This document shows positions 34,084 to 44,210 of a DNA stretch of 64,000 nt, one piece after another. Below the pieces are notes generated by a model. That model did no database searches, had not been told where the DNA came from, and was given only the letters and a program-made list of their open reading frames with translations. The stretch is from contig JAOWBW010000387.1 in the NCBI GenBank assembly GCA_026119855.1, positions 310,001-374,000 on the forward strand. Reading direction: 5' to 3'. This stretch comes from Campanula takesimana (lineage: Eukaryota; Streptophyta; Magnoliopsida; Asterales; Campanulaceae). The translations under genes were made by a program, and so were the position numbers. Numbering within the stretch: the stretch's first letter is position 1; each line of letters begins with the position of its first letter.

Positions 34084-34497
34084 AGTCCCCTATACGGAAT
34101 CTAAATCAGCAGACGGATTCTCGGATCTCGCTAGTCCCCTATATGGAATCTAAATCAGCAGACGGATTCTCGGATCCCGCTAGTCCCCTAAACGGACTCT
34201 ACATCAGCAGACGGATTCTCGGATCCCACTAGTCCCCTATACGGACTCTACATCAGCAGACGGATTCTCGGATCCCGCTAGTCCCCTATATGGACTCTAC
34301 ATCAGCAGACGTATTCTCGGATCCCGCTAGTCCCCTATACGGACTCTACATCAACAGACGGATTCTCGGATCCTGGTAGTCCCCTATACGGACTCTACAT
34401 CAGCAGACGGATTCTCGGATCTCGCTAGTCCCCTATACGGACTCTAAATCAGCAGACAGATTCTCGGATCTCGCTAGTCCCTTATACGGACTCTAAA
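34084..34497 (+). repeat. 49-bp minisatellite upstream of D 3' LTR
   Basis: Unit AGTCCCCTATACGGACTCTA, CATCAGCAGACGGATTCTCG, GATCCCGCT. Starts at 34084, 34133, 34182, 34231, 34280, 34329, 34378 and 34427, and a partial at 34476, with no length variation. Confidence 0.95.
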
Positions 34498-34694
34498 TAT
34501 TAGCCACGGTAGGCCGATTTCATATCACCGCACCCCTTCTATCAGCAAAAGTCGCTCACATAGGGAGCACACTTCTATCTCTTGTAATTTCAAGATTCTT
34601 GTTTTCATCAGGTCTTTACTTTTTTCCCTTGTCGATGTCCTTGGCGGATGTTTTGTTCTTTCGTCGACGCATTTTGCTTTGCAATCCACGTCAT

Positions 34695-34704
34695 CGAGGG
34701 GCTC
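34695..34704 (+). other. Polypurine tract of element D
   Basis: CGAGGGGCTC immediately before the 3' LTR at 34705, like TGAGGGGCTA in A. Confidence 0.8.
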
Positions 34705-35905
34705 TGTAGACACCCCGCCTTGGACCTCTCATGTCCCGATTACATACATAGTATTTTTATTTAACTTATTTTTGTTGATTTCTGTTACTTCGGTTAAGTT
34801 CTTAACTGATTTCGTTAGTTTTGGACTAAACTGCATAACAGAGTTAACTTTTAAGGTCATTCTGTATTTTTTACCCGCGGGCGCCTCCCGTAATGGTCAT
34901 GGGGCGCGCGCGCGTTTTGTCCAATAGGCCGGACTCGCGCGCTTCCCACTTTGACTGTTACGGATTGCAGCCTTTTCCCTCCATTTTTAGAGTAAAAAAC
35001 AATCTTTTCATCACATGTCTTATTCTAGCATTAAACCCCCTTTATTTCATAACTCCCAAATCCTTTATTCTAGCCATTTCCCAGAAAAACAAAATATTTC
35101 TTTTATTTATTATTTGATTTTCTTTTTATTCATTTATCATTCTTTATTTTCCTATTGGTTGAAAAGCCATCTTTCCCTCATTTCTTCACCTATTTAAACC
35201 TCTTCTTTTTACCTTAGAAAAGGACCCAAAAACTTTCTCTATATCTACACTATACACATTTCTCTCCAAGAAGTCTTTACAAAGAATTCTATTCAACAAC
35301 AATTCAAGCAACACAATTCTACACAAAACTCTTCTCAAGTGAAAGTTTGAAGTTCTCCTTTTAAGGTACAAATTTTATTCTCTTATTTTATTTGTGTCTT
35401 ACTAGTGTATGCAATCTCCATAAAAAGGAATACAACCAAAAGGCCACTTCACTATTGAAGTTTGGTCAAGGTTACATTCCAACTTTCTAAACTCCACTCT
35501 AATTTCCCCATTTCATATTAATGTAATTGTTAGAATAGTTTGACATGTAATCTTTAGCATTAATATAATAAAACAATTTATCTTTTATTTCCCTTTTCTT
35601 TCCCTTACAATTGTTAGCACATTTCTCGTATTATTTGAAGGACATTTAGCATTAGAACACCAATAGTAGCAAGACCCGCGTAAGCGGGGCGGAGTGGGTG
35701 TTTAAGTACTTCCCACTCCATCTAACCCCCGAACCCTTCTCTTCCTGAATCTCTAGGTTCTTAATATTAAATTAAGCTATTTCTCTAAGTTTTTCTTATG
35801 TTCCCTGAATAACATAGGTGGCGACTCTAATAATTAAAACAAGTTAGACATCTTAGGATAATTCACCGCTCTAGCCAAGTAGTGGGCTTTTCCGGGGTAT
35901 CTACA
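34705..35905 (+). repeat. 3' LTR of element D
   Basis: Starts TGTAGACACCCCG, ends GGGTATCTACA, followed by TSD ATGGG. Word region (about 34873-34950) reads GCGCGCGCGCG where the 5' LTR has GCGCGTGCACG. Confidence 0.95.
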
Positions 35906-35910
35906 ATGGG

Positions 35911-36400
35911 ACGGACTTTTAAATTCACATGATTTCGAATCATGTGATATATGTGGATCTTGGAAATTGATCAAGAAACCTCTTACTAATAGTAGTGAAA
36001 GGAAGTACTCTTTTGGATTAATACATATTGATGTATATAGTTCATTAAAGTGACAATGCTAGAAAGGATTTCAATAAACTTGTGGCAAAATATTAAGTAC
36101 TGTGATTAGATCAAAGTAAAGAATATTTGAGTTATAGACTTGATGAGAATTCTATAGAAAGTCTGCATAATAAGAAAAACGGGATCTGGAATCGATCACC
36201 ATACGGATTCCTTGGAGGTGTACGGTTGCCTAGCAGCCTTACGAATGTTGTCTTAGAGGATTGCAGATTGTCTACAAACTATTGTTTTTCACCTTATGAT
36301 AAGTCAAATTGATATTTAATTAGATATGGAATGAAAGAAAACCTAGTTTGTCTTTCATAAAGATTTGTGATGTGACACTTTTGCAAAAAGTATTATCTTG
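35911..36400 (+). pseudogene. Copia C' integrase remnant (right part)
   Basis: Resumes C' after D. LNSHDFES, the GAG-pre-integrase residues and LIHIDVYSSLK closely match C at 152-343. The integrase core is shortened by the deletion shared with C. Near 36340-36400 the block KPSLSFIKI matches the integrase C-terminal region of B. The junction with E is near 36400; no TSD is visible there. Confidence 0.75.
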
Positions 36401-36404
36401 GACA

Positions 36405-37188
36405 AAATCACGCCTAAATCTAATTGATGAGTGGGTAGTCGTCTCTGATGTTGATACTGCTCTTTTCCCTTGGAGAAGCTTGGAAATTAACCATGCTTAT
36501 AGGCATGCGGGCCTGAGATTTTTGATTATCAAACTTGGTAGGGGATGCTTTTATTTGGGAGATAGAGTCTCTCGTCAGCAGAATGGTGGCAGGCTAGACC
36601 TTGTCGTTACATTGGATCCACCGGCTCATATGCTCAACTCTTATGCAATTGGGGATGAGGAGAAAGAGGATCTCATGATCGGTCTGGTCTCTTTCGACTT
36701 CATGCATCTTGAGGTGGATTACCAGTACTTTCTGACTCGTCTTATGCCTCGGCTGATCGTAGAGGGTGACCAGGCTCAGGCTTAGGCTCAGGGGCCGTCC
36801 ATATTCCATTCCATCCGCAGCTCGGACTGGCATCATTTACCTACATCATGGCTGATGGTGTAGAGAGTATCGAGAATCTTCTCGCCGAGTATGCCAGAGG
36901 GACTCATACCTCCTGCTAATGCCACTATGGTATAGCTTATGACTTTCTTTTGTCATTTTTCATCACTTTACCATTTGATATCTCTGCTTGTCATTTATTT
37001 ACGGATTATGACATTTCCTTGTTTCTTCTCAACAGGTGCCCATTACAGAGTACAGAGAAGTCGCGGGACGGCTTTCCCAGTTTATGGCTTACGCCAAAAG
37101 AGTGAAGAGCGACACTGTAGGGCTCTTAGGCCGATTGGCTCGCCAGACTGCAGAGTCAATTACTTACGGGAGGATATCTCGGACGAAT
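36405..37188 (+). pseudogene. Antisense mobile domain (PMD-like) gene in E
   Basis: Homologous to the antisense gene of A. Residues VSDVDTALFPWRSLEI...RGCFYLGDRVS...VVTLDPPAHM align by eye with FYPWAELDFELL...DALYLGEMVL...FLVDPPMSM of A. A TAG at 36783 and a frameshift follow. An intron with donor GT at 36930 and acceptor CAG ending at 37035 separates the last exon (VPITEYREVAGRLSQF..., 37036-37188), which corresponds to the last exon of A (VTPRTYETM...). The N-terminal half is missing. Probably dead in this copy. Confidence 0.7.
36930..37035 (+). other. Intron in antisense PMD gene
   Basis: GTATAGCTT donor and TTCTTCTCAACAG acceptor after a long pyrimidine-rich tract; 106 bp. An acceptor at the equivalent place in the A copy (TTTGTCTAG before GTGACTCC) supports it. 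Confidence 0.65.
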
Positions 37189-37574
37189 GAATGATGACGC
37201 GGCGGTGGCGACGTCCTCCTTTCTCTTGATGTTGGAGTGTATAGGATTCCCCGTCCCCTGTTTTATCTTGTTGATGTAGTTGTTGCTTCGATGTAGGCGG
37301 AGACAAATTTTCTTTTGGTTTGTACCTGTGCAACAAGTAGATCCTAACTCTAGCACGTACATTTTTCCAATTTTAGTTTTGTTTCTGACTGTTTAAAGGT
37401 TTGACTCATGCCCGGTTGGTCAACCGTGGGGGTTTTATGAGATGAATTCGCATTGGGCCATTTGTATGTGATGTATGAACTGTCTGGGTGTGTCTTTTGA
37501 GGTGTTTGAGACATGTGTTTGACATGTTAGGCAGTCTGAATTTGAGAAAAATTGTTGCTGTTTTAAATGGGGGA
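37189..37574 (+). other. Spacer between the two antisense genes of E
   Basis: Noncoding, T-rich after 37200; probably 3' end of the PMD gene followed by upstream region of the DUF7745-like gene. No other feature seen. Confidence 0.55.
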
Positions 37575-37614
37575 GATACCTCGTACGAGGTATCGATGCC
37601 TCATACGAGATATC
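37575..37614. promoter_or_regulatory. 20-bp palindrome pair upstream of antisense gene
   Basis: GATACCTCGTACGAGGTATC (37575-37594) is a perfect 20-bp palindrome. The adjacent GATGCCTCATACGAGATATC (37595-37614) is an imperfect copy, 20 bp further on. A TATA box (TATATA, 37670) lies 56 bp downstream and the ATG at 37762. The arrangement matches the word-TATA layout of the LTRs. Confidence 0.8.
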
Positions 37615-37761
37615 CCTCAAATCTGGGACAATTTCTCCTTTTTCCTTGAGGATTCGGTATCCAAACTCATATATAGAGACCCCTAGTCCTATAATTCCAT
37701 CCAACTTCAAATCAGTTCTGGGAACTCCTTTTAGAGCTAAATTCTCAACCTTTTGCTCTCA

Positions 37762-39258
37762 ATGGCCCTAAGTAAGTCTGTCCCTTCATCAATGATCGTC
37801 GATGAATTCTCTCTAGACTCGGAATCGGTGGAGCGCTATAAGGATGACTTAGCTATGTTTATTCGTTCCTTTGACAAGTCTCGTCAAGAGAGATTCGTGG
37901 AGATGTTAGGGTTCAAGATCCTTTTCACTTTGAAGAATCTAAAACCGGATTGGAATCTCTTGAAGGGAGTAGCACGTTTTTGGGATCCTTCGACCCATCT
38001 TTTCAACTTTTCGCTTAATGAGATGGTTCCCACCGTGGAGGAGTTGGTGACTATCTTGGATATGCCATTGACTAGTGTGATTGCGGTTCCTAAGCATGAC
38101 AAGGTACTGTCAGAGTCCCTTGGGGATTTATTGAGCATAGGCCTTCATGAAGCGAAGAGTTATATCCACAACCGCTATGTCGATCTCTCCGCTTTTCCAA
38201 AGAGATTTAGGGGTCGCGTGACATGCGTTCATGCTGTGGATTCTCAGTGTTGCCTCTTGGCTTTGTGCTTATTTCAGAACGTGCTTTTCATGAGAAAGTG
38301 TGGCATGGCGGACACAGAGCTCGTGGATATTGTTTTGCAAGCTAGAGGATGGGCGTTCAATATTGTTCCTTTTATCTTAGGGGAGACCCTTCATGGTCTT
38401 GATGAGTTACACCGAACAGGCTCTATAACTTGGGGAAGTCCATTGTTGTTGACCATTTAGCTTCAGGAACATTTTAGATTGTTGATCCCTCTGACCGAAT
38501 ATTCTCCTTATACTTTCCATAGGCGGAGATTGCTAGTGAAAGATCTTAGTATTGAAGAGTAGGCCCATCTTTTCGCGAAAGCGGAGACCGATGACATTGC
38601 TTGGTGTCCACCCTTTTGGAAGGTAAAGAAGTTTGTGGCTACTACTGATAGATACGAATGGGTTGTTCTTACGGGTTTGAGAGATTCCTCATTTTATTTT
38701 GCTCGAAGGGTGATGCGACAGTTCAGTCAGCGACAGGACACTTTTGTGCTAGGGGGACGTGCTCGAGACATTTTTTTCATGGACTCGGAGTTCGCTACGA
38801 GCTTGGCTCGTGCTTGGGGTCAAGGTACTACCGCGGATCATTGGACCAATCTCCATCATGATGGAGGGAGAATTTATCTATCGGATAAATATTTGGATTG
38901 GCTTCTCGAGGAACTCCGTCCCAATGTCGAGGGTATTGATGAGATTCGTCGTCCTTTGTTAGGGGACCAATTCGAGCCTAGCTTGAGTCTGAGGAAGAAG
39001 GAAGCTAAGGAGGATCCTTCTAATTTCAGCGTGGATGCTACCCAAGACTTTCTTGATAGTGACTTTTATGAGAAAAGAGCGAATGGACTCTTCGTTAAGT
39101 TGCAAGCTCTTGATAGGCCTCATGTGTTTGCGAGATTGACTCCCTCAGTGTTCAGCAGACTTGATGTTCCTCCCGGTTTTGAGATACCTTGGTATAAGAG
39201 GAAGAGAGATGATAAGACGGGCCGTGGTCAAGCCCCTACTAAGTTAAGGAAGAAATAG
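37762..39258 (+). pseudogene. DUF7745-like antisense gene of E
   Basis: One frame from ATG 37762 (MALSKSVPSS) to TAG after 39255, interrupted by TAG at 38458-38460 and TAG at 38560-38562. The second replaces a probable Trp, as it follows LSIEE and precedes AHLFAK. Motifs: FWDPSTHLFNFSLNEMVPTVEELVTIL, typical of the DUF7745 N-terminus; LTEYSPYTFHRRR; CPPFWKVK; and a basic C-terminus (YKRKRDDKTGRG...LRKK). DUF7745 proteins occur in plant retrotransposons and are related to the mobile domain group; their biochemical role is unknown. Only two stops over about 500 codons suggests recent loss. The palindrome pair and TATA box upstream suggest its own promoter. Confidence 0.75.
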
Positions 39259-39700
39259 ATTTTTGAGAGTATCTAGAGATTGCTTAGATAGACAAAAGTT
39301 TTGATTTTTAGCATGTTATTTAATTTTCTTTTGCAAGTTGGTAGCTCATGTTGGGAATTTTCCTATTGTTTTCTTGAAATGCATTCAATAAATAAAAGAA
39401 CAAGATTTTTATTTTTATTTATTGAATAGACCGGACCAAAAGGCTGCCTACGTTCTCCTTTTACATCAATTAAATAAGGAGCTCAGGTCATCGTAGTTCT
39501 TGTGTAAGAAACATAAAAAGTGTTCATTGTTGCTTGTTGTTTGTCTCATTCGAGACAAGGTGTCTCACATGAGGTCCATCCCGGAGTTAAGTTTTTTTTA
39601 TGCACACCCTGGTTTTTTCCTAGACTGCCCTTTTAGGTTTTCAATCTAGCGGGCTTCTTTTCTCGTGCTCTTTTCTCTTTTTTTTTTTGAACTAGGGGAC
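39259..39700 (-). other. E noncoding region with both hairpin modules
   Basis: On the minus strand, the CTAG module (39654-39619, stem CTAGA/TCTAG) is followed about 120 bp later by the GAACTACG module (39499-39429; stem AGCTCCTTA/AAAGGAGA, ACGTAGGCAGCC, GGTCCGGTC). Same order as in A and D. It separates integrase from the antisense gene. Confidence 0.7.
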
Positions 39701-41100
39701 AGAGCTATGAGTAGTACTTCTTCATATTGTCCATGTTGACGGGCTTTGGCAGTTGATCTCCATCTAGGTCTATGAGTTGTACTGCTCCTCAGGAGAAGAT
39801 CTTCTTGACTATGTAAGGACCTATCCATCTTGGTCCCCATTTTCCGATGGGGTTGAACGGCCCAGGATGATGTTTGCGTAGGACAAGGTCCCCTTCTTTG
39901 ATGTTTCTGGATTTGGCTTTTTTGTTGAATGCTTGGGTCATTCTCCGTTGATATGCTTGGATATGCTCGGCGGCTCGAAGTCATCGTTCATCTAGCAGGG
40001 CTAGTTGTTCGTAACGGTTGTTCAACCATGTGACTTCATTTACTTGGTTTTCTAGGAGAACCCTTAGCGAAGGTACTTCCAATTCGATTGGTAACACTGC
40101 TTCCATCCCATAGGCTAGGGCGTATGGAGTTTCACAGGTGGCGGTACGGATTGAGGTACGGTAGCCCCAAAGTGCAAAAGGTAGCTTCTTGGGCCAGTCT
40201 CTGCCAGTCTTAGCAATTTTTCTGATGATGGTCTCTATGGTTTTGTTGGTAGCTTTAGCTGCTCCATTGGTTTGTGGTCGGTACGGTGATGACTGGTGTT
40301 TTTTATCTTGTACTCTAAGAGTAGTTGGTCACATTCTTTCTCAAAATGTATGCCATTGTCGGATATCATCTCATGAGGTACCCCATATCGGCATATGATG
40401 TTGGTCTTAATAAACTCAGCCACCTTCTTGGCATTTAAGACTTTGTAGGATTGAGCTTCGATCCATTTAGTGAAGTAATCTACGTCGACCAATACGAACG
40501 AGTGCCCATTATGACCTATCAGTGAGACTTTGCCAATGACATCTATTCCCCATGAAGAGAATGGCCAAGGAGATGTCATGTGGTATAACATGGACGGTGG
40601 TCCGTGTTGTAAGTTAGCATGTATCTGACACTTATGGCATTTCTTAACCATGTCGGCGCAGTCGGCTTCCATTGTAGCCCAATAGTACCCTAGTCAGATA
40701 ATTTTCTTTGCTATCATGTTGCCATTCATGTGGGTTCCACAGACTCCTTGATGGACTTGGTCCATAACTTCTACAGCTTCGTTTCACCAGCACAGAGTAG
40801 ACACTGTTTGTGATGTTTCTTATAGAGGTGATCACCTATAATCATAAATTGGGCAGCGAATCGTTTGAGGGCTACCTTTGTTTTAGGTGATGTGTCCAAT
40901 GGGAATGTTCCGTCTAGGAGGAAATGCCATACGTCGTAATACCATGGTTTATTGTCCAAGGTATTGACAGAAACAGAGTCACACGACTCTTTGTAGTCAT
41001 GTAAGTCTATGATCGAGTGATAAGCGAGAGTCGTTCGCCTTGCAACTTTGAATGTTTTGACTTCAGTCCATTCGGGAATCTCCACAAGTGATGGTACCAT
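39700..41100 (-). pseudogene. Integrase of E
   Basis: Minus strand. Zinc-binding half with KKHHKQCLLC and CHKCQIHANL; core with D in SWGIDVIGKV, D in ISDNGIHFE and a damaged third acidic region; C-terminal blocks seen in shifted frames (HPGPFNPIGKWGPRWIGPYIV and DLDGDQLPKPVN, about 39900-39720). Frameshifts near 40235-40300 and stops near 40690-40780 break it. It would insert cDNA into chromatin if intact. Confidence 0.85.
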
Positions 41101-41238
41101 GGCTAGTGAATCTGCTAAGCGGTTCTTATCTCTAGGAAGATAGTAGAAAGTGACTTATTTGAATTTTTTAACCAAGTCTTGGAGATGGTTGTTGTATTTT
41201 TGAAGTGTAGGATCTTGTATCTTCCACTTTTTTAGTGA

Positions 41239-41484
41239 CTAATAAATTATGAGTTGTGAATCTCCGTACACCTCTAGTTCGATCACATTTCTTTCTAAGA
41301 CTGCTTCAAGCCCCGCTATGCAAGATTCATACTCGACAATGTTGTTAGTGGCCTCGAAGTCTAGGCGAATTGTGAGTGGAAGGTACAAATCTGAGGGATC
41401 TACTAGTAACATGCCGATACCATATCCTCGTTTGTTGGCTGCGCCATCAAAAAATAATTGCCACTTATTTTCTGCTATTGCCAT
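41239..41484 (-). pseudogene. Second RNase H domain of E
   Basis: WQLFFDGAANKRGYGIGMLL (first Asp), then NNIVEYESCIAGLEAVLE (Glu) and VYGDSQLIIY (second Asp). A second, archaeal-type RNase H after the ordinary one is a hallmark of Tat/Ogre elements. An in-frame stop follows at once. Confidence 0.85.
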
Positions 41485-42679
41485 GATGTGTCATCAGGGA
41501 ATCGCGGGTCTTCCCCCTTTGCTTCATCACATGGAAATTCAGCTAAATGATCAGCGAAAACTCTTCCTCTTACGGGTTTCTGTGTGATGTAAGTGATATC
41601 ATATCCCGTGAGCATGAAGTACCACTTAGCTATTCTAGAGGAGACATGTGATTTCTCGAAGATGTACTTCATCGGGTCAATTCGGGCGATCAGTTGTATG
41701 GGAAATGCTTCCATGTACACCCATACTAGTGCAGCACACAACTTTTCTAGTGCGGAGTAGTTCAATTCAGCCAAGAGACGGCTGACAAAGTATATGGCAT
41801 TCTCTTTTCTCGAGCCGGGTTGCTCTTGTGCTAGCATAGCCCCTAGTGCAGTGTCGTTGACTGTAAGGTACAGGATCAACGGTTTTTCTTTATGCGGTGG
41901 GACCAATACAGGAGGATTAATCAAGTATTCTTTGAAATTTTCGAAGGCTTCTTGGCACTCTTCGGTCAATTCTAGGGATGCATTCTTCTTGAGGAGTTTG
42001 AAGATGGGTTCGCACATTGTCGTGAGTTGATTGATGAAACGACTGATGTATTGAAGGTGACCCTTGAACCTTTTACTTCTTTCTGCATCTTAGGTGGAGG
42101 CATGTCAACAATGGCCTTAATCTTAGCGGGGTCAGCTTCTATACCACGCTCGGTGACCATGTACCCAAGGACCTTTCCTTTCACTACCCCAAATGTGCAC
42201 TTGGCCGGATTAAGCCTCATCTTGTAGTGCCTTAGTCGTTCGAAGAATTTCCTGAGGTCGACAAAGTGTTGTCCATCGGAGCCTTTAGAGTGTATGATCA
42301 TGTCGTCAACATACACCTCTACCTCCTTGTGTATCATGTCATGGAATATCACAGTTACCGCCCTTTGGTAAGTGGCTCCGGCATTCTTGAGTCCGGATGG
42401 CATGGCTGTGTAGCAAAACATCCCCCACGGTGTGGTAAACGCTGTTTTATGCTGATCTTCCTCGGCTATAAGGATTTGGTTGTACCGAGCGAATCCGTCT
42501 GCGAATGAACGGACTTCGTACTTTATGGTATTGTCGACGAGCGTGTCTATGTTGGGAAGAGGAAAGTCATCCTTTGGAGATGCTCTGTTGAGGTCACGGA
42601 AGTCTACGCAGACGCGGACCTTTCCATTAGATTTGGAGACTTGCACAGTGTTAGCCAACCAGGTTGGATACTCTATCAC
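41475..42679 (-). pseudogene. Reverse transcriptase and first RNase H of E
   Basis: RT from 42679: PTWLANTVQVSKSNGKVRVCVDFRDLN, FPLPNIDTLVD, a second block SFADGFARYNQI where family members have S-x-M-D-G-x-S-G-Y-N-Q, TTPWGMFCYTAMPSGLKNAGATYQR and YVDDMIIHS (catalytic YVDD intact). A frameshift near 42060 leads into 42017-41475, with the RNase H (EKPLILYLTVNDTALGAMLAQE...) and GYDITYI. Note the catalytic VNDTALGA of the first RNase H has N-D rather than the usual S-D. Confidence 0.88.
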
Positions 42680-42837
42680 TTTGATGAACCTGACACTAAA
42701 GAGTTTCTATATCTCTTGCTTGACCTGTACCGACCACTCGGGTTTAATTCTGCGGAGTTTCTGTTTGACTGGCTTCGAATCGGGAAGTAGCGGTATCTTA
42801 TGTTCAACAATCGAAGTGGGTAGCCCCGGCATATATT

Positions 42838-43661
42838 TTAGGACCATGCGAACATATCTCTGAATTCTCGGAGAAGCGCTATGAGGGCTTGTCGGTCTTC
42901 CCCCTTGAAGAAACTGCCAATCTTGGCCTCTTTCGGATCGTCGTCCGTCCCCAAATTAATTGTTTGCATTTCTTCGGCATCAATAGGACCATTTCTACCA
43001 TGATAACCTACTTTCTTATTAATTTCTTTTAAGATTTGTTTGTTTTCTTGATCTATCTCGTCATATGACTCATTATTATCTAATTCTTTAGAGTTATTAG
43101 TTAATTCGTCATTCATGACGTTTGCAATCTCAGGATACTCGGAAAGATCTAAGTTTTCATTAAGGAAGTAGGGGAATACACATTCCGCGATGGCATCCAA
43201 GTCCTCTTGGGTGAGCTCATCGGTAGTTGTATATGATTCTAAGGTAAGAGTTACAAGTTTTCTCTTCCTATGGGGATGGGGAGTGCATCCTAGCTCTTTG
43301 ATCAGGAAGTCTTCACTTGCTATGGGTCCCCCAGTTGTGTACCAGTTCTTGATGGGCTCATCACATTTCTTGATGAGCTCGGTATAGTCTTGCTTGGGAG
43401 CGTCCCCCTTGTCTATTGCATTGACTTGAGTGTCCTCTAGCTTGCAAAGGTTGAGAAACTGGCGCAGTAGGTCTTCTCCCAACACAAAGTCTCATTCACT
43501 GAATAATTCGGCCTTGGTACCCCCAACTCTCGAGGTAGCCACGATAATTGTATCGGTTCTATTACAACTGAGTATGGATCATAGTCATTGAAGATTTCAA
43601 AGCTCGGTTGTCGCTTCCCCCTATGGTCGATCCATGGTTCAGGGAACATGAAGTATGGCAA
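42838..43661 (-). pseudogene. Linker region of E pol between G-patch and RT
   Basis: Acidic, Asn-rich segment (43485-42838) preceded in another frame by FEPWIDHRGKRQPSFEIFNDYDP-type sequence (43661-43437). This region leads to the RT in Tat elements; the end (FFKGEDRQALIALLREFRDMFAWS) is the typical pre-RT motif. A frameshift lies near 43460. Confidence 0.75.
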
Positions 43662-43801
43662 GTTTTTCCCTTCGCGTACAAAGTACCTGTTTAGTGTCTT
43701 TCGATCGGGTGGTGCAATTGGAACTATGTATGAAGTCCAATCCCCTTATTCCTTAGGGATTTTCTTGAGCGGTGACTCATACCCTAGACCATATTCGGGC
43801 A

Positions 43802-44210
43802 TGTTAGAGCAATAACAAGACTTGATAAGAAAAGCGAGCAATCACAAGAACACCAATTTACGTGGTTCACCAACTTGGCTACGTCCACGGGGAGGGGGGA
43901 GAATATTATTATCAATCTGGAGAATTCTTTACAAGATCACACTAATCTATGCTAGCACGAACAAAATTCCCGACTCTGCTAAAACCCTAGATCTAGAATT
44001 ATTGATCTTCTCTGAGCACTCTAATAATTTGTCTATGACAATCTGAGGTGTGATTTTAATCTAAACTACTGGCCTCTATTTATACAAGTAAAGTTTATCT
44101 CAAAATATCTTAGGAACTTGGAAACCTAGTCCAAAACTGACTTGGAAACCTTCCTTCTGCGCTCTGTCCTGGAATTACGAAATCTCTCTGTTGTTTAATC
44201 CTTTAACTCG
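43802..44210 (-). mobile_element. About 0.4-kb insertion in E pol, possibly a solo LTR or TRIM
   Basis: Interrupts the protein between NAFEFGT (ends about 44212) and PEYGLGYES (starts about 43800). Minus-strand reading shows TATAAATAGAGG (about 44075), an AT-rich tail and a terminal TTGCTCTAACA, fitting an LTR of minus orientation; a CTACGTCCACGGGG block is near 43880. I could not find a TSD, so boundaries are approximate and solo LTR versus TRIM is undecided. Confidence 0.5.

Larger units (their letters stand above)
25939..35905 (+). mobile_element. Ty3/gypsy Tat-like element D
   Basis: LTRs 25939-27149 (1211 bp) and 34705-35905 (1201 bp), TSD ATGGG at 25934-25938 and 35906-35910. Primer site 27151-27168, purine tract 34695-34704. 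The inside keeps a gag (28366-28920), a scrap of the gag-pol junction (32438-32819), both hairpin modules and a 49-bp minisatellite, but no RT or integrase. A related solo LTR (29103-30430) is nested in it. Confidence 0.92.

Noticed and set aside
34084..34497. Regular 49-bp repeats as a CRISPR array
   Set aside because: The whole unit is conserved with no unique spacers; it is a minisatellite.
40189..42863. Plus-strand frames opposite E pol
   Set aside because: Shadows of the minus-strand RT and integrase reading frames.
43802..44210. Treating the E interruption as an intron
   Set aside because: Ends lack GT/AG on the coding strand at the join, and the insert has its own TATA box and LTR-like terminus.
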